From positions 1 to 8,471 of the forward strand of contig JAJYTL010000126.1 of NCBI GenBank assembly GCA_021793055.1: a stretch of DNA of 8,471 nucleotides, written 5' to 3'. Shown here in pieces: positions 5,258 through 8,471 of the stretch (position 1 is its first letter; the number at the start of each line of letters is the position of its first letter). This stretch comes from Pseudomonadota bacterium (GTDB taxonomy: Bacteria > Pseudomonadota > Alphaproteobacteria > Ferrovibrionales > Ferrovibrionaceae). The position numbers and the translations under genes were made by a program. The notes beneath the pieces were generated by a model that worked only from the letters and a program-made list of their open reading frames with translations, did no database searches and was not told the origin of the DNA.

Positions 5258-7444
5258 ATGGCCCGCTCGGGGGGGAAGAAGACGGCACGAGCTTTGGCGC
5301 TGGCGCTCCTTGTCGGCGCGGGACTGGCGCTCGGTGCGGGTTGCGACGGCGCGCGCGCCGCTACGGCGCGCCTTTCGAGCGCCGAACCGGTGCTGCTCAA
5401 GGCCGACCAGGTCAGCTACGACCGCACGCGCAACCTGGTGATGGCCCAGGGCCATGTCGAGCTCGATCAGGGCAAACGCATCCTACTCGCCGATAGCATC
5501 GTCTACGATCAGAGCACCGGCAAAGTGACCGCACGCGGCCATGTTCGCCTGCTCGAAGAAAACGGCAACGTGCTGTTCGCGCAATATGTCGAGCTCACCG
5601 ATCGCATGCGCGACGGCTTCGTCCGCGACGCCCGCATCCTGTTCCCCGACAATTCCCGCGCTGCCGCCTACAGCGCGGTGCGCACCAATGGCGTCAAGAC
5701 GGTGTTTTCGCATGCGGTCTATACCGCCTGCGACGTCTGCGCGCTGCACCCCGACGAGCCCCCGTTGTGGCAGATCAAGGCCGAAAGCATCGTCCACAAC
5801 GAAGACACCCACGAGATCACCTTTCATAACGCCTTCTTCGATGTATTCGGCGTGCCGGTCTTGTACACGCCCTATCTTCGCGAGCCCGACCCGACGGTGA
5901 AGCGCAAGACCGGGTTTCTGGTACCTTCGTTCTCGAGCGACAGCCAGCTCGGCTTCGTCACCCGGCTGCCGTTCTACATCCCGATCAATCCGAGCCTGGA
6001 CCTGACGCTGACGCCGATCATCACTTCGAGCGACGGCGAGGTGCTCAATGCCGAAATCCGGCAACGCACCGCCAACGGCCAATACGACATCGACGGCTCG
6101 CTGGCCCGCACGAATCGCGTGGACAGCAACGGCAACGCGCTTTCGGGCCAGCAATGGCGCGGCCATGTCCAGGGCTACGGCCGCTTCAACCTCAGCGACC
6201 AGTGGCGGACCGGCTTTGACATCTTCCGCGCCAGCGATCCGACCTATCTCAAGCAATTCCGCTTCTCGAACGTCGACACCCTGACGTCACGCGCCTTCCT
6301 CGAGGGCGAGAGCGGCCGCAACTACGCCGCCGTCAACGCCTATGCCTTCCAGGGCCTGCTCGCCGGCGATAGCGCCGGCGTGCTGCCCTATGTTTTGCCG
6401 GCGCTCGACTACGCCTATGCCGGCGTTCCCGGTCGCGACGGCTACTTCAGTTTCGACGCCAACGCGCTCTCGATCTACCGCACCCAAGGCCTCGACACCC
6501 GACGGCTCTCGACCACTGCCGCCTGGACTCTGCCCTTCGTGACCGCAGGGGGCAGCGTCTTCCGCGTCAAAGCGGCGCTGCGAAGCGACGTCTATTCGGT
6601 CACCGCAGGCAATTATTCCACCGGCGCCGGCATCGTCGACTTCCCCTACAGCGGCCTCGCCCACCGGGTCGATCCGAGCGCGACCGTCCATTGGCGCTAT
6701 CCGCTGATCCGTGAGGCCGGCGGCATGACCGAAATGATCGAGCCGATCCTCATGGTGACGACGATGCCGAACGGCGGCAACCCCGCCAATCTGCCGAACG
6801 AGGACAGCCAGAACTTCCAGTTCAACGACCTCAATCTGTTCTCGAGCGATCCCTATCCCGGGCTCGACCGGGTTCCGGGCGGCACGCGCGCCGCCTACGG
6901 CCTGCACGCCGCGGTGTTCAACTCGGGCGGCGCCTATGCCGACGCCCTGTTCGGACAATCGGCCGAGACCTCCCCCGGCGCCTTCCCGCGGGGAAGCGGC
7001 CTCGACAAAAAGCTCTCCGATTACGTCGGCCGCGTGATGTTCGAGCCGTCGGCACTATTCGAGATCACCGACCGGTTCCGGCTGAACTCCCGCGAACTGG
7101 GCGTCAACGCCAACGAGCTGTATCTCAACTTCGGCCCGCCGTACCAGAAATTCGGAGTTTATTACACCAACTTATCGTCCCAGGCCGCGATCTCCGAATA
7201 TGGCGTGCGACGCCAGATCGGGATCTCCAGCATGTCCCAGATCACCCGCCGCTGGCAGCTGGTGGCCGACTGGGAGCATGCGTTCGGCAGCTCCGACAAC
7301 ACCCTCACGACCAACGTCCAGCTGCGCTATAACGACGAATGCCTCCATCTCAGCCTGATCTACAGCCGATCCAATATCCTGTTCCGCAACCTGCCGCCCT
7401 CGACCTCGTTCACGGTCCGCGTCAAATTGGCCCATTTCGGATGA
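5258..7444 (+). CDS. lptD: LPS-assembly outer-membrane protein LptD
   Basis: This 728-residue protein is within the family range (E. coli about 784). It has a signal peptide with a basic start (KK at 7-8), a hydrophobic core (about 12-28) and a probable cleavage after ARA or ARAA near residues 34-35. C29 lies within the signal but lacks a proper lipobox. An N-terminal LptA-like (OstA) domain follows at about 45-150 (LLKADQVSYD, ARGHVRLLEE), then the large LptD beta-barrel to the end. PPLWQIKAESIVHNEDTHEI (168 onward) and LREPDPTVKRKTGFLVP are strong family motifs. Mature cysteines are C158 and C161 (a CxxC) and C695 near the C-terminus, suggesting a disulfide joining the N-terminal domain to the barrel. 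With LptE, LptD inserts LPS in the outer leaflet of the outer membrane. An earlier in-frame ATG at 5243 is closed by TAA, so 5258 is the first usable ATG; no clear ribosome site precedes it, suggesting coupling to lptF, which ends 11 bases before. Confidence 0.97.
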   Translation: MARSGGKKTARALALALLVGAGLALGAGCDGARAATARLSSAEPVLLKADQVSYDRTRNLVMAQGHVELDQGKRILLADSIVYDQSTGKVTARGHVRLLEENGNVLFAQYVELTDRMRDGFVRDARILFPDNSRAAAYSAVRTNGVKTVFSHAVYTACDVCALHPDEPPLWQIKAESIVHNEDTHEITFHNAFFDVFGVPVLYTPYLREPDPTVKRKTGFLVPSFSSDSQLGFVTRLPFYIPINPSLDLTLTPIITSSDGEVLNAEIRQRTANGQYDIDGSLARTNRVDSNGNALSGQQWRGHVQGYGRFNLSDQWRTGFDIFRASDPTYLKQFRFSNVDTLTSRAFLEGESGRNYAAVNAYAFQGLLAGDSAGVLPYVLPALDYAYAGVPGRDGYFSFDANALSIYRTQGLDTRRLSTTAAWTLPFVTAGGSVFRVKAALRSDVYSVTAGNYSTGAGIVDFPYSGLAHRVDPSATVHWRYPLIREAGGMTEMIEPILMVTTMPNGGNPANLPNEDSQNFQFNDLNLFSSDPYPGLDRVPGGTRAAYGLHAAVFNSGGAYADALFGQSAETSPGAFPRGSGLDKKLSDYVGRVMFEPSALFEITDRFRLNSRELGVNANELYLNFGPPYQKFGVYYTNLSSQAAISEYGVRRQIGISSMSQITRRWQLVADWEHAFGSSDNTLTTNVQLRYNDECLHLSLIYSRSNILFRNLPPSTSFTVRVKLAHFG

Positions 7445-7572
7445 CCTTTCTTTGACTCGCGGAAGCCCTTAAGGTAGCCGGCCACGAAAGAGGGCGGGCT
7501 CCGGCGGCGCGAGCGGGAACCCAAGCGCTGGCCGCGGCCTTGCTCCCGGATGACAACGATTCGACAGGCATC

Positions 7573-8471
7573 ATGAAAGCGTTCTTTTACCCGTTCTTGC
7601 TCATCGCTGCGCTCGTGACCGCCGTTCCGCCGCCGGCCGCGGCGCAGACGGTCGAGCGCATCGTCGCGATCGTCAACGACCAAGTGGTCTCGAGTTACGA
7701 TCTCGACCAGCGCCTGGCGCTGGCGCTGAGCGCCACCGGCCAGCCGGACACGCCGCAAAATCGCGCTAGCCTGCGGCCCCAGGTGTTGAACGCCCTGATC
7801 AACGAGAAGCTTCAGATGCAGGAGGCGACGCGCCTTCATATCGTCGTCAGCAAGTCCGACCTCGACAAGGCCCTCGCCATCATCGCCAAGCAAAACAACG
7901 TGCCGGCCGGCCATTTGAAGGAGTTCCTGGCGGCCAAAGGGGTGCCCGAAGGCGCGCTCGCTGCGCAGCTCAAGGCCGAGATCGCCTGGTCGCGCGTGGT
8001 GCGGCAGAAGATCGGGCCGAGTATCCATATCGGCGATCAGGAAGTGAAGCGGGCGCTCGATAAGCTCAAGGCGGAACGCAACGCAACGCGCTACAATGTT
8101 TCGGAAATATTCCTCGCCGCCGACCGGCCGGGCCAGTACGAGGCGGTGAAGAAGGCGGCGGCACAACTTGTCGCCGAACTCCGCAAAGGTGCCGATTTCG
8201 GCGCCGTCGCGCGCCAGTTCAGCCAGGCCAACAACGCCTCGAAAGGCGGCGACCTCGGCTGGGTGACGCCCGATACCTTGCCGCCGCAGGTCGCGCGCGT
8301 GCTCCGTCAATTGCCGGCAAACCAAGTTTCCGACCCGATCCGTACGCTCGGCGGCTACTATATTATTCTCTCGCGCGGCAGCGCGAAAATCCGGCCGAAC
8401 GACCCGCAAGACGTCATCGTGACCTTGAAGCAGATCTTTCTGCCGCTGTCCGCCAATGCCGCGCCCAGATC
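7573..8471 (+). CDS. surA: Periplasmic chaperone/peptidyl-prolyl isomerase SurA, C-terminus cut by window edge
   Basis: The frame is open from the ATG at 7573 to the right edge, giving 299 codons with no stop, so the gene is incomplete only because the window ends. It has a signal peptide (MKAFFYPFLLIAALV, cleavage probably AAA|Q after residue 24) and a SurA N-terminal chaperone domain beginning VERIVAIVNDQVVSSYDL (27-44), with LINEKLQMQEA at 75-85. A parvulin-type isomerase domain spans about 174-270 (FSQANNASKGGDLGWV, GGYYIILSRG). The sequence after residue 280 (VTLKQIFLPL) looks like the start of a second parvulin domain, as in two-domain SurA. SurA escorts outer-membrane proteins, LptD among them, across the periplasm, which fits its place after lptD. 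It follows lptD by 128 bases, far enough for a separate promoter. A TTGACT at 7452 is a possible -35, but no matching -10 is seen. A weak AGG lies shortly before the ATG, and the in-frame TTG at 7540 gives a polar leader and is unlikely as the start. Confidence 0.93.
   Translation, partial: MKAFFYPFLLIAALVTAVPPPAAAQTVERIVAIVNDQVVSSYDLDQRLALALSATGQPDTPQNRASLRPQVLNALINEKLQMQEATRLHIVVSKSDLDKALAIIAKQNNVPAGHLKEFLAAKGVPEGALAAQLKAEIAWSRVVRQKIGPSIHIGDQEVKRALDKLKAERNATRYNVSEIFLAADRPGQYEAVKKAAAQLVAELRKGADFGAVARQFSQANNASKGGDLGWVTPDTLPPQVARVLRQLPANQVSDPIRTLGGYYIILSRGSAKIRPNDPQDVIVTLKQIFLPLSANAAPR

Noticed and set aside
5330..5350. A lipoprotein signal in LptD around C29 (LGAGC).
   Set aside because: The -3 position is glycine rather than leucine or another large aliphatic residue, and an ARA/ARAA signal peptidase I site follows. 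LptD is not a lipoprotein; its partner LptE is.
7452..7475. A TTGACT -35-like hexamer between lptD and surA as a surA promoter.
   Set aside because: No acceptable -10 hexamer lies at 16-18 bases. TAAGGT is only 12 bases away, so the match is too weak to annotate.
7360..8409. A 349-codon open frame on the minus strand opposite surA and the end of lptD.
   Set aside because: Its translation is low-complexity and rich in Arg, Gly and Asp, typical of an antisense shadow. The plus strand carries a clear SurA with signal peptide and parvulin domain.

Overview
The window is GC-rich, densely coded bacterial chromosome. Gene content and order point to an alphaproteobacterium, perhaps Rhodospirillales- or Rhizobiales-like. 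A leftward pepA-holC pair stands back to back with a rightward lptF-lptD-surA series, an arrangement I know from alphaproteobacterial chromosomes. No RNA gene, CRISPR array, insertion sequence, phage gene or other mobile element is visible, and no gene-free stretch exceeds about 215 bases.

Positions 1-1831 (minus strand) hold a three-gene acyl-CoA catabolic block. In transcription order it is a crotonase-fold enoyl-CoA hydratase, a short-chain dehydrogenase closely resembling BadH (2-hydroxycyclohexanecarboxyl-CoA dehydrogenase), and the first 56 codons of an AMP-forming acyl-CoA ligase that runs off the left edge. Ligase, hydratase and hydroxyacyl-CoA dehydrogenase are the activation, hydration and oxidation steps of a beta-oxidation-like route. 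The BadH-like member suggests a cyclic (alicyclic) carboxylate as substrate. The acyl-CoA dehydrogenase and ring-opening hydrolase such a route would need are not in the window.

Positions 1940-3911 (minus strand) hold pepA (M17 leucyl aminopeptidase) followed after 10 bases by holC (chi subunit of DNA polymerase III). These two are housekeeping genes.

Positions 3912-4124 are the divergent control region between pepA and lptF. It carries a -10-like hexamer very close to the lptF start and an imperfect 13-base direct repeat.

Positions 4125-8471 (plus strand) are the outer-membrane biogenesis block: lptF (inner-membrane permease of the LPS exporter), lptD (outer-membrane LPS translocon) and surA (periplasmic chaperone/isomerase for outer-membrane proteins such as LptD), the last cut by the right edge. 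lptG, which normally sits between lptF and lptD, is absent: only 11 bases separate them. This is the most notable feature of the window. I see no evidence of a novel defence, mobile or biosynthetic system; the rest is conventional.
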